A stretch of 64,000 bases of DNA, from NCBI GenBank assembly GCA_914767715.1, contig OU612071.1:11825493-11889492 (forward strand), written 5' to 3'. Under the pieces are notes generated by a model that had not been told where the DNA came from, made no database searches, and saw only the letters and a list, made by a program, of their open reading frames with translations. The stretch is from Membranipora membranacea. Taxonomy: Eukaryota; Bryozoa; Gymnolaemata; Cheilostomatida; Membraniporidae. Position 1 is the first letter of the stretch, and each line of letters begins with the position of its first letter. Below, one piece after another: positions 45,027 to 58,243 of this stretch. The position numbers were made by a program, and so were the translations under genes.

Positions 45027-45080
45027 AGCCCTTAAAAGCGTCCGGGATGGCGATCGCCATCCCGAATGCTTTTAAGGGCT
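45027..45080. repeat. 54-bp near-perfect palindrome
   Basis: AGCCCTTAAAAGCG, then CGGGATGGCGATCGCCATCC, then the inverse, ending CTTTTAAGGGCT. The symmetry axis lies at 45053/45054 in GATC. Only one base pair near the middle of the arms is mismatched or offset. The corresponding part of copy A lacks it. Confidence 0.85.
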
Positions 45081-45265
45081 GATTGTGCTCAGATCGAAGT
45101 CTTCTGCCAGTGTAGTGGTAGTTTTTTCCCTGTTTTACAACATAAAAACTACAGTATAGCAGAAGATCCTTCAATTATGAGGTAGGCCTATCACTCTCTT
45201 TTGTCTAAGGACATCAATTTGTTTTCGCAATTGCACGAGCTGTGCTGTCCACCAGAAAAAAGACA

Positions 45266-45739
45266 TCATGAATCATACCTTGTGCTAAATTGTCTGAACA
45301 ATTTATTCATAATTGCTTGCAGAACTTTCGTAGAACGGCGGGATAGAGGCTTATGGATGTTAATTTTTTTACATTGAGAAGTAGGCGGGTTTTTTGAGAA
45401 GTAGGTTGAAGTATGATTCCAGGCTTGATGAAGAGGACTTGCTTGGTGTGGTGTAGAATCATGCAATATACATTCTCCTTCGTTTATTTTGTGATTCATA
45501 GCAATATAATCTGCATATTTGGCAAATAGATGGACAGAAGTCATTTGTGAACACATTCCAGGGAGAAGGCCTAAGAGCTGTCCCATGGTACTCCTGGGGT
45601 TATATCTTTGAGAAAGGACATGTATCATCTGATCTTTACACAATGCTGGCAATTGTTCAGAACTCACAATCACACTTAACTTTTTAATTGATGCTCCACT
45701 ACATGAGCTGTCAGATAATAAGACTCCAGATAAAATCAT
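45266..45739 (-). CDS. Unidentified ORF, possible exon
   Basis: On the minus strand 157 codons are open, long for this AT-rich DNA. The peptide includes KDQMIHVLSQRYNPRSTMGQ, LLGLLPGMCSQMTSVHLF and KYADYIAMNHKINEGECILH. Near its 3' end is a donor-like CACAAG|GTATGA. I see no recognisable domain. It could be an exon or the relic of a mobile element. It has no counterpart beside gene A, because copy A similarity ends just before it. Confidence 0.4.
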   Translation of the reverse strand: MILSGVLLSDSSCSGASIKKLSVIVSSEQLPALCKDQMIHVLSQRYNPRSTMGQLLGLLPGMCSQMTSVHLFAKYADYIAMNHKINEGECILHDSTPHQASPLHQAWNHTSTYFSKNPPTSQCKKINIHKPLSRRSTKVLQAIMNKLFRQFSTRYDS

Positions 45740-47370
45740 CTATACTTGCTGGTTTTGCTGAGGCGCATTTCAGTAATTGATAGCAGTAGGTGCTAACTCA
45801 ACGTCATGATTATTTTTATTCGATTGCGCTCTACGAGAGCTATCATACTAAACGACCTCTTATTATAAAATGTTAATAAATATTTTACTTGTAATAAATA
45901 TAGGTATAGTGATTTGTTCTTGATATATTCTTGTGCAAAAATTATTAAGATTTTATAACTTTAATAGCACAATGCAACTGTATTGCAACATCATCACCAC
46001 TTAAACTGAAAATTGAAAATGTGAGCAGAAGTGAAAAATACAAAAATACGTCTAGTCTTAATTTTTACAAGTACAGACAATTCCCAACTTTAAACCTACA
46101 CAATAACGCAAAGATGCAAAAGTAATATCGGTCATAGATGCAATCAGAGAAAAAGCGGTATCAACAACTGAACACTGTATAGAGAAAAATTTGATGCTGC
46201 ACACCGCATATCAGCTATGAAGGAAGGAGAGAAATATCATTGACTTAAATATTTTGTCCTGATGTCGATAACCATGTAAGGCTGTCAGTCTAAGAAGAGT
46301 TACGCTGCTTGAGTATTTAGGCATTGAAGTCTGAATCGTCATAGCAATATGATGAACAAACTACAAAATAAACAGCAAGGTTGATAGTAAGACCATAAGT
46401 CTTTATCTGTAGATATAACTTAATGAAGTATGAACCAACAAGTTATTTACTGACAACAAGGTTAACACTTGAGGTACCAATGCTATCATCATACGTGTTA
46501 CTCCTGCCCAATCCGGAATGAGTTGATTCTTAACATTCATAATATATCCATGTTTATGAAAACAATATGGGTTTTTGGCTTGAGAAGCATTGATTTCAAT
46601 GTATTACCTAGTTTCCAGAACAGTACAGCAATTATAGCTTTAACACAAGTTGGTTGTCAGAGTGCTTACCTTACTGGATCTCGTGTTTATTATTGTGAAT
46701 GGTATATCTTGTAACTGGTGTCCATGACATGACACCCGCAGCAAACCCTAAACAAATCAAAACAGTAAATCAAGAACTAAGACATCTTTGTCTAAAGTTA
46801 CCTAAGTCGAGATGAAGTGGAAGATGATCACATGTTAAAGGACAACCCTATATGACGGATAGATTGGACAAAACAGCTCAACTGGTCCAAACTGTTTGGG
46901 CAGCAAAACTCAACCTCCACTTTGTGTTTTTTCCGTACCCACAATACCAAACTATGATAATTAAATGACTACATAATCCCTAGCATTCTTCTCTTCTATC
47001 AAAGAGGTAACTGATCCAAGAGCTGATCCCTAAATATTACGCAACATACCTGTATTATTCTGTTGCTGAACAGTCGAAGCTGACGAACAGCTTTTTGCCA
47101 TATCCCTAATTGAGTAAATTCTCAATGTCCATCAAGTATCCAAGTGTAGGTGCAAAAAAGGATGCATGATTTTCTGCACCAGTGATAAGCTCAGTTATAT
47201 CCTCATCAAATATGTTTTTGGGTCCAAACCGCTTCGGTAGCTGATGATGGTAGCCATGGTTAGGATTCAACAGCAGTTTGGAGAAGCTAAAACGACATAG
47301 AAACGTTTATTGATGATATTTTTTCAAGTTTCAAGTTTGGTAATAAAAACAGTATTGTGGATACCATGGT
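45740..47370. other. No recognisable feature
   Basis: AT-rich DNA. I found no convincing exon, repeat or element end on either strand. Confidence 0.4.
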
Positions 47371-47434
47371 GGTGGTTAAGTGGTGGTTAAGTGGTGGTTA
47401 AGTGGCGGTTAAGTGGTGGTTAAGTGGTGGTTTA
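47371..47434. repeat. Minisatellite, unit GGTGGTTAAGT
   Basis: Five 11-bp units in a row (the fourth with GGCGG) are followed by a worn sixth and TGGTAAATGGTGGTTAATGG. The whole is flanked by TGGATACCA on both sides. Confidence 0.9.
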
Positions 47435-50400
47435 TGGTAAATGGTGGTTAATGGATACCACACATAGTATCATAGTATCAGAAAGTGAAAAGGAGAGTGA
47501 TATGAATTAACAGACAGAGAAGAAGACAGAAGACAAAAGGCAGAAGACAAAATTTCTGTATTTTAACCAGCCCTTGGACATACTTGAATCGATTCATGAA
47601 AATTCAAGTAGTCTTTATTGCTATCATGGGTAAGTTCAGATGTAGCAAACCATCCATGAGGAATGACACGTAGCCAATGATTTAAAGCAATCCTGTGGCC
47701 CGCATGAAGAGTTGCATGGTAGAATAAAAGATGTAAATAGCTTTACCAAATTTCAGCAGCAAAGCTGGGGTGTAAAATTGAAAGATCGCTGTCCATTTTG
47801 CTGTGAACTATGTGTCAAAAGAGGCCAGCGATAAGAGGAAAGCTCATCGGAAACAAAATATATTATATAGACGAATACTGTATCGTATTTGTTTTATTTT
47901 CAGTTCAATTTTAGCTGGTGGAAGACACGGTAATATGAACATCCTTGTGCGCAGTATAATTTGACAGGCATTGATCGGTTGCCGTATTGTATTTAAAGCC
48001 CACAGGTTTCACAAAGGTGGCGGGAGGTTCTCTAAATCATTACATTGATTGTATTTAGTATCTGGGCGTCTGTATGAAGAATCGAACGGCTGAGAGCTAG
48101 GAGTAAAGTTTTCAGTGGGAATTGGTCATAATGCAGTAGATTATCAAACAATCTACACTTGTGATTGAAAACGGATTGTAAGACATTGAAAAGTGTAAAT
48201 TTTATATTTCAACTGACCAAGCTATATTCGGCTGCTAGTTGTCAGTAGCAATGCTAATCGCGAAGATAAATTTGTGTTTCCAACCTTACGGCAGCAAATT
48301 ATATCAAATCCTGACAGCAATTAGCAGCCTTTTTTAATCTTCTAATTGATAGCCATTGGATGAGTTTCACAAAGCAAAACAGCAGCGGGCTCTGGATGTC
48401 ATTTATAACGCATGGATTAGACTGACCTCTCCTTTTAGGGGTAGGATGGCTGGGAATCAGTGGCAGACTGTAATGGTGTAGGGTGGTCTTAAACAGCGTG
48501 ACATTGAAGTCTGAAAGCATCATAGAAAACTATTTACAGATCCGATCAGTAGAGATTTGGAGACTTCGCCAACAGCGTGTCAGCTTAATTGAGAGGAAAC
48601 CTAAATAAAGACAGAAAAAATAGATAGTATAGTGTATAAAGTTAACACAGTTATATTTTTACTCCCTGCAATGTGACGCTTTGTCTTGCCTCCAATAAAG
48701 TGTTAAGAGTAGTTGTTCAAAACACTCATTCTACAGAAACAATTCATCGTTATAATTGTGGATATTGTGATAACCAAAATCTATAGTGTTGTGATGTAAT
48801 TAGAATTCACTGAAAGTGGTCAAAAAAGTACGCATGCTAGAACTTAATCAATCCTAATAAGCGCTACATGCGCAGATCAGGCATATATTTGGGAGGGGGG
48901 GGGGTTTTCTATGCATATCTGAGCCTAGGATCACACTGCGGCAATATGATCAACTACTAGCGTGTTTAAAAGTTCACTCAGTGACACCACAGACAGAAGT
49001 TAGATGATTGCATTTAGAATCTTTCTTGAGTCACATGTTATAGATTTGTCATGTGCGAAAGGTATTACAAGAGCTGAAATCCGTTCCTCGAAACTGCAAC
49101 ACAATATCCCTTGACTACTGCTGGCATAAACTGTCAGGTCAAGTCTGTTGCACATGAACTGGACTTTGACTTAGATTTGCCAACCTACATCAAGAGGATG
49201 ACAAAAATCCTTCGAGCATACTACATGAAAATGTTATATAGTTATAACTTTCAGTGTGTTGCATACAGGGCCTAATTTTTTGTGTGAATGTTAGTATTGT
49301 CAAACAACTAAGAGCTTCTTGGTAAAATTAGTGGTTAACTTTACTCTAAGAATCTATATTTAAGTACCACTGGTGGTTGAGAGTTGATTTTGAGCGAACT
49401 CAATTATCTCCAGATTTTGGCCGGTGTTTCTGGTGCCCGGTTACAGATAAAATAATGAAGACTGTAGTTACAGAGGTTTTGCCATGTTATGATCAGGTGA
49501 TTTCAGTGAGCATATCAGATAATGTCTCCTATCATATCTCAACCATTCAGCTTAGAACGAACTGGCTGTGGTACGGCTTGAAGGGAAAATAAATGTGATC
49601 ATTCACAAGACTTCACTACCTGCAAGTATGTAATTCTATTACTTGAATTTACTTTATAAAGGGTTTATTGTTGTGTGTCAGGTTTTGCTTGGTCGCCAAA
49701 CAAATTTTTGTTGCAACACTCCTTAACCCTATAGTGTATATGGAAATTGAACGATGGCACTGCCATACTGCTCTATTATAGAAGGTTGCATATCGGGACT
49801 CATGGAAAACTCATTTCGCGTAAACTTTTTATGTAAAATAATAACACTTTTTCTTCAAGGGGAGGGGGGAAACAGTTATCAGTTTAAGATGGGACACGTC
49901 ATTGAAAACTCAATACTAGAGGTGCTTGCTAATACAGTGAGTTGTAGCATATACTTATATTATTGTAGCTGTACTCACAACCAATCTTACATTTTCACAG
50001 CCGCACAGCTCTATAACATCTTATTGTAAAGCCATCATGTCCTTGCATCACTTTCACCTGCTTCGGTTTTGCTGTAATCAGATAAAATCAATTATAGATG
50101 ATGACTTTTGGCCACTTAGAAATTTGAGACACACTCTTAGATACACCCATACAGCCTCCCCATTTCACCAGAATTATATATATTACATATTAATTCTGGT
50201 AGGTCATAGGTCTGGGGACTTTGTACGGAACCAAAGATATGATGGGTTACTTTAAAAGGAATAAACTGGAGAAGTCTGTGTGTGAGCTGACAGTTTTAAC
50301 AGACTCACTATAACATCGCTTAGTTTTATTTTTTAGTTTTACAGGCATCAGGCTAGAATCTATAACTTGTCTCACCTTTTGCTCAATTTGGGTTTATGAT

Positions 50401-51860
50401 TTTTACACACTAAATTTGCAACCAAAATCATTATTATGACTTCAAGTCCAAGCGGATTCGATTTCACATTCACTCCGGAGGCGGAGAGGCATTTTGGATC
50501 AGGCGGTGAGCGATCAGGAGGAGTTTAAAATTTAAAACTGCCCGTAACTGAGTGATCATGACCTGTTAGGGAGCTCGTTACCAAATCACGCAGTCATTGT
50601 TAAAAGAAACAGAATATGCAATTTGGGAACAAATTTTCCTATTTGACAGACCAAATAAGCGATGATTTTGAGCAAAGTGCGAGTGATGATTTACTTTAAA
50701 AGGCCTTGCTCGTTATAATTGGATGACCAGCTAGTGGATGACCAGCTAGTGATCTCAGTTCCCAATGGCTGACTATTTGATGAATATATGATTATGTACA
50801 CTCTGAATAAACTATTTGCGAACAATATGACAAATATTGATGAATGAATGCCAAGACTGAGCAATCCAGAACAAGATTGCCTATACGCTGCTAAAACTAA
50901 ACGCCTAAACATTGCTCTGATGAAAATATTATGGTCCAACACCTCTCTTCATTTCCCCATCGCTTTACATGCAAATTATATTGACTTCCCACCTCCAAAA
51001 GCCTGCTTCAGGTTCTTTCAATTCTTTAACCAGACCACTCAAATGGCCTGCTTCTGCTCTGCCATACTTGAGAGTGTCGGATGGAAACTGATTGTAAGAT
51101 TTTCTTCGGCGCTCCCACAAACACAGCAAGTGCATTTTTACAGGTTTACCAGCTAATTTTGTCTAAACTGACTCGTCTGCATAAATCGCCCCAAATTGAT
51201 TTTGCTAAATTTGTTTAAAACCTCTATCACTGAAATTTCATTTGCAAATCCACCAGGGAACATTTTCATGCCTCAATATCACTGACTGCAGCATTATCAA
51301 CTTGCCTAGATCCTGATTTGACATCAGTCATACTAATCATTTTAATTTCGAGGAGGGGTGCAAAAAGTTGACCTAATTAAATTACAGCTGTATTACCTAA
51401 TGGTGAGCATGGCGATTGCCAATGACATGAATATGCTGTCCTAGAAAGCTAGAGCATGTATCCTACAAGGAACCGGGATTTTATGACAATCGGGGCATTA
51501 CAGACATATCCAGACATGTTGTAGACACAGGCACTCGATGAGTATTCGCTTACTTTTTCAGCCATCTGTTTTCAGTAGTTTCGGAAATATGACCCTCTGA
51601 TAATTGCACTCTCGGTAACAACGTGCCCTCATCCAGATACCTAGGTGGAAAAAAGTAATACTGGGGTCAACAGCCTACTCTAGTCACACTACCATGTATG
51701 TTTCAATATCTATTTTGCCTTTACCGCATAAAGAGTTGCCTGCTCTTGATACCCGAGCAAGCAACTCCCGTTTACAGGTAACTGTGGGTTGCCTGAGCCA
51801 TTAGAATACCAAGATTACAGCAAACTAAGTAAGAGTGCATGTCACCTGCAAGGTAGCTTG
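47435..51860. other. No recognisable gene; scattered low-complexity DNA
   Basis: Several ORFs of 60-100 codons occur (for example 49377-49592 and 49754-50029), but without splice sites in phase, domain motifs or repeat copies to support them. A G-run lies at about 48893-48904. Nothing else is supported. Confidence 0.4.
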
Positions 51861-51867
51861 TCTATAA

Positions 51868-53495
51868 TCATGCCACGTTTAAATAAAAAGCGAATCGCTA
51901 GTGAGCGTGATGGATTTCAGCAAGGCGATGATAGAATAGCGACACAAGTGTTTAGCCCACAATGCAGCCGCAGGACGGTGAGACTCGACAGCAGACAATA
52001 TAGGCATATCATTGAAGAGAAAAATGGGTGAGCTTGACTTGACGCATGAAACTGATGTTTTATTGGCTTTGACCAGTTTTTATTCATTCTTAACGGGTGT
52101 AGTCACATACACACGCTTTCATTGTTGATTGTTCCAGCCCCCAGCACCCTAGGGTGTATACCTCTCCAGGTAATAAATTATATATATATATACAAATATA
52201 TATAAATGAAGACTGACATCTGCTGGTTTTCTGTTTGCAGACATCTGGTGGCGTGAACAGCTCGAGGAGAGAATGCTGGTATCAGAGTTCTTCGGCCCCA
52301 GGCAACCTGCAAAGATAAAAGTAAACAGCAATCAGATAGCGAAGAGGGGCTAAGGGTGTGGGAAACTTTGTGGTTAACATGGACATGATGCTGTATGCGC
52401 TGCAGGACTTCCAAAAGGGACACAGGACATTGGAAACTTCCAGGATTGTCTCATCGGGATGAGCGTAACAAGAAAGAAAGGCCTTACATGCAGCATTTCG
52501 TTAGCATACTGGTCAAAAGGCTGCATCGGTTCTACAAAGCAGCGCAGGAGAGCAGGAGGGGTAGAAGAGGGTAGCTACCAACAAACAGTTCGGACATGCT
52601 GTGCAGAATAGCTGCCTTGGCATGCACGGGGCATGTCAGCTGTTTGCATCACTAGACATGTCACCGCTGGCTCAATCAAACTGCCAAAAGCTGGCCAAGC
52701 TGGTGGACAATGAGATGACAGACATAAATAACAGAGACCTGAACAGACTGGCAGGGGAAAAATTTAATGATAACAAACTATGAGGCCTGAGCGGGGGAGG
52801 GAGGGGAGATTGCCATAATCCGTTGACAGCCGCTACAATTCAGTAAGGTTTGGCAATAAAGAGAAGATTGGCCTATGTGCCACACAAGAGGTAACAACTG
52901 CCATCGGACAACGATGGGCAGGGTGCAAAGCCCTATCAGGCTTTGATGAGAACGAGGCCAGAAAAGTGGACTGTTACAGCTCAGTCCGACCCCTCTCACC
53001 CGGGCAACTCGCAGGTTAGAGCTATAAAGAAAGTGAATTTCAGGAAAGAGACATTCAGTCGTGCCAGGGTAAAGACAATTCACTCACTTAAGAAGTTGGT
53101 GGCAAAAGATGTCAAGTGCCGTTCGAGTATCGTTGCGCAGCAGTTGTCCAAGCTGGGTTTATCAATTATCCAAGTAAATCATCTGGTCAGCACGGCCGTG
53201 GAGTGCTTCGGCGGCAATCATCAGATGTGTTCCAGACTGGTTGGCAGCAGCTGCTGCGGGACAGAAGAGGACAACTGGATGCTCAGTAGTTCACTGTTCC
53301 GGTCTGGGGTGTATAAACTGCAACAAAGAAGAGAAAAAAAAACTGTTAGATGTTTTCAATATTCGCCTTCATGCCAACGCCCTTCAAGCGACAAAGCTTG
53401 GAATTAGTACACAGCGCAACCAGGCATTTAACAGGGCATTGATTAAAAATATGCTAAAGAATGTCCTATTCAGTAGCCAAGAGCAAATACCATGA
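51868..53495 (+). pseudogene. Decayed Mutator-like transposase
   Basis: Disconnected frames on the plus strand read like one protein in order: a basic start (MPRLNKKRIASERDGF), LEERMLVSEFFGPRQPAK (about 52260), NFVVNMDMMLYALQDF (about 52358), a block with LFASLDMSPLAQSNCQKLAK (about 52640), RYNSVRFGNKEKIG (about 52828), and the C-terminal GISTQRNQAFNRALIKNM, then LKNVLFSS (to 53495). The last motif resembles the end of animal Mutator-like transposases, where a TQ-N-E-x-FN run precedes a K-N-x-x-F stretch. Stops and frame changes between the pieces make it a pseudogene. The family call rests on remembered motif resemblance. Confidence 0.42.
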
Positions 53496-54940
53496 AGAAC
53501 AAAGACTAAGTGTTCTGAGCTATTAAGCATTTAGCTTACAAAAATACATACGTCTGACAGCTGGAAAGATCAGATGCAGCTGATTAGCTAAAATTCTGAG
53601 CAAAACCTTGAAAAGTTGACGCACCACTTTTCATACAAATGTTAAGACCAGAAACATGCTACATAGCATATGTTGTTATGGCACACACAATACCTGATGG
53701 CACAGTATACTGATCAAATTTTATACTTCATTAGTACATGTTGAGTAAAACTCACCGGTTTTACCCAGTCGTAGTGGCAATATTTAGAAATAAGAAGGTC
53801 TGTTATTCATACATTACATTTATGCGGAGATAACTCCTATTCTGACCTATGCACAACAGAGAAAAAGTGAATAGCGCAGTGACGTCGCGTCACTGAATTA
53901 GAGAAGACACTGAGCCTGTATGAAATAGCCAATAGTTTCCAGTCTAGTGTATGTGTTTATGATAGAGACAGTCAGTACCAATCTTTATGTATTTATTTGC
54001 TTATTCTCATTCTTTTTAGCAAATTTATGCACCGAATAAAAGGTTTTTGTTCTTGTAAATTAAACAAACATGTAATTTTTTCTAAATGAAAGACTGAAAG
54101 AACTGGACTTTGAATGAACAGCCCAAAATACTTTTGCTGAAAATGCATCGCTTATTCCAATTAAAACACCCCCTGGGTCATTCTAATTGAAAAGATCCAG
54201 AGCGATTAGCGCTCAGAGCGAGGAGGAAGACAGTCTATAATACCCTCTGTTCTAGCCCCTTACACAGAACCACTTAGAAGTAGCGGTCGAATCTAATGTT
54301 ATGAAGAAGGGTAACATTTGTGTCCAGTGACAACTCCAAGTAGATATACAATGTTGTAAGGAAATGCAGGCTAGTCATAATTATCTAAACCACATTGTTG
54401 TTGATTGAAACAGACCCTAGACAATCAAGGGCCCCTTTGACTAACATGCCTTTACTTTGCCAACGTCGAGTATCAACAACTCAATACACCAAACGTTCGG
54501 TGTTTAGGGGCTTGTTGATACTGGACATCAGCAAACTACAGGCTTGCATGTCCACGGGGCCAATGGCACCAACCACTCATTCCCCTTTTAATTATCTCCT
54601 CATATGACCTGTATTGAACTAGCTTGTCAAGACAGGCTAGCTTTCTTATAGACTTGCATTGCATCATATATTTTAAGACTTGATGAAGTGACAATAGGCA
54701 CTACATTCAAAACTATAGAGTATTTTTAATTGTGGGATATACTTTTTCATCGAGTTCTCCTTGCCCTATGCTCTACTAATCATTGCCTACCTACCTTAAC
54801 CTATTTGTATTGTAAATTATCTCTCAATAGTCTCAGTGAATGTGGTAGTGTTTGACTGTAGAATTTAATGACTATGTAGTTTGACCAAAAGGTAATGTGT
54901 AGTGTAGCCATAAGAACAATGAGAAGGAGTCCATTTGATT
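53496..54940. other. No recognisable feature
   Basis: AT-rich DNA between the transposase relic and the MITE cluster. A palindromic TGTCAAGACAGGCTAGC near 54628 recalls the TAGCCTGTCTTGACAAGCTA motif of the duplicated blocks (about 292, 27240). No gene is seen. Confidence 0.4.
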
Positions 54941-55179
54941 GGGGGGTCTTTTAATTAGAAACAGCGAAAATTGCTATCTTCTCGCTACCCCAGTGAGTGA
55001 GCGACACCTGCTACCGCTACTAGGCTCTCGCTTTCAGCTCACTCACTTATGGTGGAACTAAATACACTTTGAGTTAGCGATTTGGGAGCAATTGTGTCCA
55101 TTTTAAAGACCAAGTGAGTGATAATTTTGAGCGATGTGATAGTGATAACTTGCATCTCTCATTCTAATTGAAGGCCCCC
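54941..55179. mobile_element. MITE of the GGGGGTCTTTCAATTAGAA family
   Basis: Complete, about 239 bp, from GGGGGGTCTTTTAATTAGAA to TTCTAATTGAAGGCCCCC. Inside are the palindromic GTGAGTGAGCGA blocks and ATAGTGATAACTTGC. Confidence 0.85.
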
Positions 55180-55552
55180 TTGTTAGACCAAGTAATTGAC
55201 TCCTCCCTGTATAGCAATTGTATATTATATAAAGATGATACATAAATAAGAGGATAATGAGTGAATGGATAATACTAAATCTGCAGAGTTGAAGGTATAA
55301 TAGATAAGTTCATGGCTGGTATTCAGACTTAAGCTCCTGTAAGTGAGAAATACTATTTCTTCAGATTTTCTGCTATTCTGTTACCTGATAACAATGGATT
55401 CTATCTTCTTGTTTCATGTGAAAAGTGTAGACAACTCTGTTGAGTCACAATGAGGTCCAGGAAAATAAAATTATCAAAACAACATTGGAGATCAATGAGC
55501 AAAAGAGGGAGCTTTGTTTCAAGCAAGGCCCTTCAAGAATCTCACTCCTATT

Positions 55553-55578
55553 ATTTATTTATTTATTTATTTATTGAG
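55553..55578. repeat. TTTA microsatellite
   Basis: About six units of TTTA. Confidence 0.85.
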
Positions 55579-56221
55579 GTTTTCTAAAAGTTTATAATTA
55601 AAGCAAATTAAAAATAACTTGTTGACCTCATACACATTAACATAGATACAAAAAAAGAATTGAATAAAAAGATATAAGTGGTAGGGTGTTACATACTATA
55701 TAGTGTGTAGGATAATGAAAGCATGGTATCATAAATTGCATGAATAAGATGAAAAAAGAAAAGAAGAAACAGAGAGTGGCAAACAAAAATACAAGTTAAC
55801 AACATTAGGTGGGATTAAATGATAATGATTCATGAGGCTTGGTTGATTTAGTTACAATTATATTTCAAGAGTTCTCCTAGTATTATATAAGGCCAATGAA
55901 ATGTAAATAAGAATAGCTCACCAACTGGGATTCTTATACACAGGTATTTGAGAAAAGGGCTGGAGTTTAGCCATATCTTCTTTTTTATTTTTGGAAAAAG
56001 AAACTGTTGTTCTAACATTTTATGATTATGATTATATATATATATATATGTTATTTATATGAGCAATAGTACCTATATAGAAATTGTGGAGTGTTCCTAT
56101 CACAGGGTTGTTTGTTGTCATGTTGTTGTCTGTTGTGCATGTACCATGTTCATGTATCTTTGAGGTGTCTTCTCTGTTCATACTACTGAGAAGTGACCAC
56201 CGTGACCATTCTACCAACCCT

Positions 56222-56466
56222 GGGGGTCTTTCAATTAGAAACATGCAAAATCGCAATCTTGTCGCTCACTCACTGAGTGAGCGATACCTGCTAGGGGTCT
56301 CGCTTTCAAATCGCTCAGTCACTTGATGGAATATAAACATTCTGAGTGAGCGATGTGGGAGCGATGTTCTCTAATTGAAACACCAAGTGAATGATGACTT
56401 TGAGCGATGTGATAGTGATAACTTGCTTTAGTAAAGGATCACTCTTTCTGACTGAAAGACCCCCCT
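56222..56466. mobile_element. MITE of the GGGGGTCTTTCAATTAGAA family, reference copy
   Basis: A complete 245-bp copy with GGGGGTCTTTCAATTAGAA at the left and CTGACTGAAAGACCCCC at the right. The interior has a perfect TCGCTCACTCACTGAGTGAGCGA palindrome-type core. It makes the receptor-intron remnants interpretable. Confidence 0.88.
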
Positions 56467-56760
56467 GACCCACTTTATGACAGAGGCTGACTTGACCTGT
56501 CCTGTGGCTGTAGCCTTAAAAAGAATACACATTAGGCACATTTCTCTACTTACTTCGACGGTGAGTGGACTGCATCATTACAAAATAAAGCACACCTATG
56601 CTGTAGCATGTTGGATAGGCCCTGGGGGCTGATGTCAGGGAGACATGCCCCAATGCACCTATGAGAGTTGAGTAACAAAAGGCCTTTTGTTTGGTGAACA
56701 AAGGAGTACAATGGCAGGCAAAGTGTGCTTGTCTGATTTCATGTTGGATTCATGTGATTG

Positions 56761-57488
56761 CAGACTTGCCAACCTAATTTTTCCAATATGAGTACAAAAA
56801 TTTGCAAAATGCTTAAAAATGCTTACAAAACTCCAGGGTGCCCCAAATGACCAGAAAACGCCCAAAAAACGCGCGAAAAATGCTATTATCACAGTAAGTA
56901 GTCCTTAGTAGCGTAGGAGTGCAGGTCACTCAACATTAGTCTTTTTCCCTTTGCATTGTAAGGTGCAATCTGCTAATAATAAATGAGAAGTTGTTTGTAA
57001 CCTAGCCTGGCTGGACAAGACAGGCTATTTGAAACCCTGTTTGCCCATTCTCCCTGGTTTGCCCTTGAAACACTGGGGCAGGAGATCTGAGTTATCTCAC
57101 CCCACAAAGGAGGTAGACAACTTTGTTACTCTGATTAAAGAAAAGTTGAAGTTGGCAGAACCACCATATTCTACAATGGATTACTAGTTATGTTGTGTCT
57201 CATTGAAGAAAAGTTGCAATTTGGGTCATGCAAAACTTGGACAGGTAAAAAGTCAACTGTAAATCAACATCATGGTTTTCTGCAGCCCATACCAGATTTT
57301 TAGACTATTTATTTAACCATGACAACCAAGTAAACACTAAAGATAAAAGATGCGTTTGTGATTGCCTAATTAGATCAACAGGCGTTTGGAAAACCATAAA
57401 TGAGTACAACTAGCGTTTTGCGTTTAAAATTCAATTAGTGTCAAATAAGCGTTTACAAACGCTATATGCGTACAGGTTGGCAAGTATG
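56761..57488. mobile_element. Non-autonomous hAT-type element (second)
   Basis: The left end CAGACTTGCCAACCT and the right end AGGTTGGCAAGTATG are inverses. Flanks are GTGATTG at 56754-56760 and 57489-57495 (8-bp copies with one mismatch). The CA-start and about 8-bp duplication fit hAT. The 728-bp interior has sub-terminal AAACGC repeats and no transposase frame. Confidence 0.78.
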
Positions 57489-57670
57489 GTGATTGCATGC
57501 TGGGGCGCCTGTATGCTAGGCTAAGCTCTCTACTTTTGCTACACTCATTTGTGGGTATACACAATCCACCCGCTGCTACGATATGTAGGAACCACTGGTA
57601 AAGGGTATTTCACAACTGTACTTTATTTTGTAATGATTGTTATAAGATAGCCATCCTGCTGAACCCAACC

Positions 57671-57885
57671 ATCTTATTGCTCACTCAACTACTAGTGAGC
57701 GATACCTGCTAGGCTCTCGCTTTCATATCACTCAGTCATTGATGGGACTACATACATTCTTAGTGAGCGATTTGGGAACAAATTTGTCCAGTTGAAAGAC
57801 CGAGTGAGTGATAATTTTGAGCGATTTGTTATAATGACAACTTGCTTTAGTAAAGCATCGCTCCTTCTAATTGGGAGACCCCCTG
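57671..57885. mobile_element. MITE of the same family, left end lost
   Basis: From ATCTTATTGCTCACTCAACT to TTCTAATTGGGAGACCCCC. It is flanked by TGAACCCAAC on both sides, a likely target duplication of about 10 bp, even though the left terminus itself is gone. Confidence 0.7.
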
Positions 57886-58243
57886 TTGAACCCAACTTCA
57901 TCGCACGGTATTAGAAGTGGTCCTTAACCTAAGTGCCAGGTGAGGATTGGTGGTGAAGGAGAGGTAAGGAGGCGAATGGATAGGAGTTAAGGTGTGATCA
58001 ATAAACTCCCTCTCCCCCAGGAAGGACAATACAGACTTATTGTGGGCGTGACATAGTGTGATGTATTGGACCAAGGAGTTAGAGACATAATTGGCCTGTT
58101 ATTGAATCAACCTTCATAGCATAGGCTAGTTGTGTTAGAATATTCGGTTCTTATTGTGAACATGTGACTAAACAATCACGACAACAATTCAGAGCAGAAC
58201 AGATCATGTTCTAGGATTATAGAGGGGGAGTAACTGGATTTGA

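Larger units (their letters stand above)
27091..45250. repeat. Segmental duplication, copy B
   Basis: It is the direct partner of 139-16990. Private features are a 3.2-kb stretch (29640-32850) unlike copy A, a 226-bp SINE in intron 1 (35389-35615), a 54-bp palindrome (45027-45080), and loss of one cassette-exon unit and part of the last CUB exon. Collinear order of all receptor exons shows one ancestral block was copied. Confidence 0.93.
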
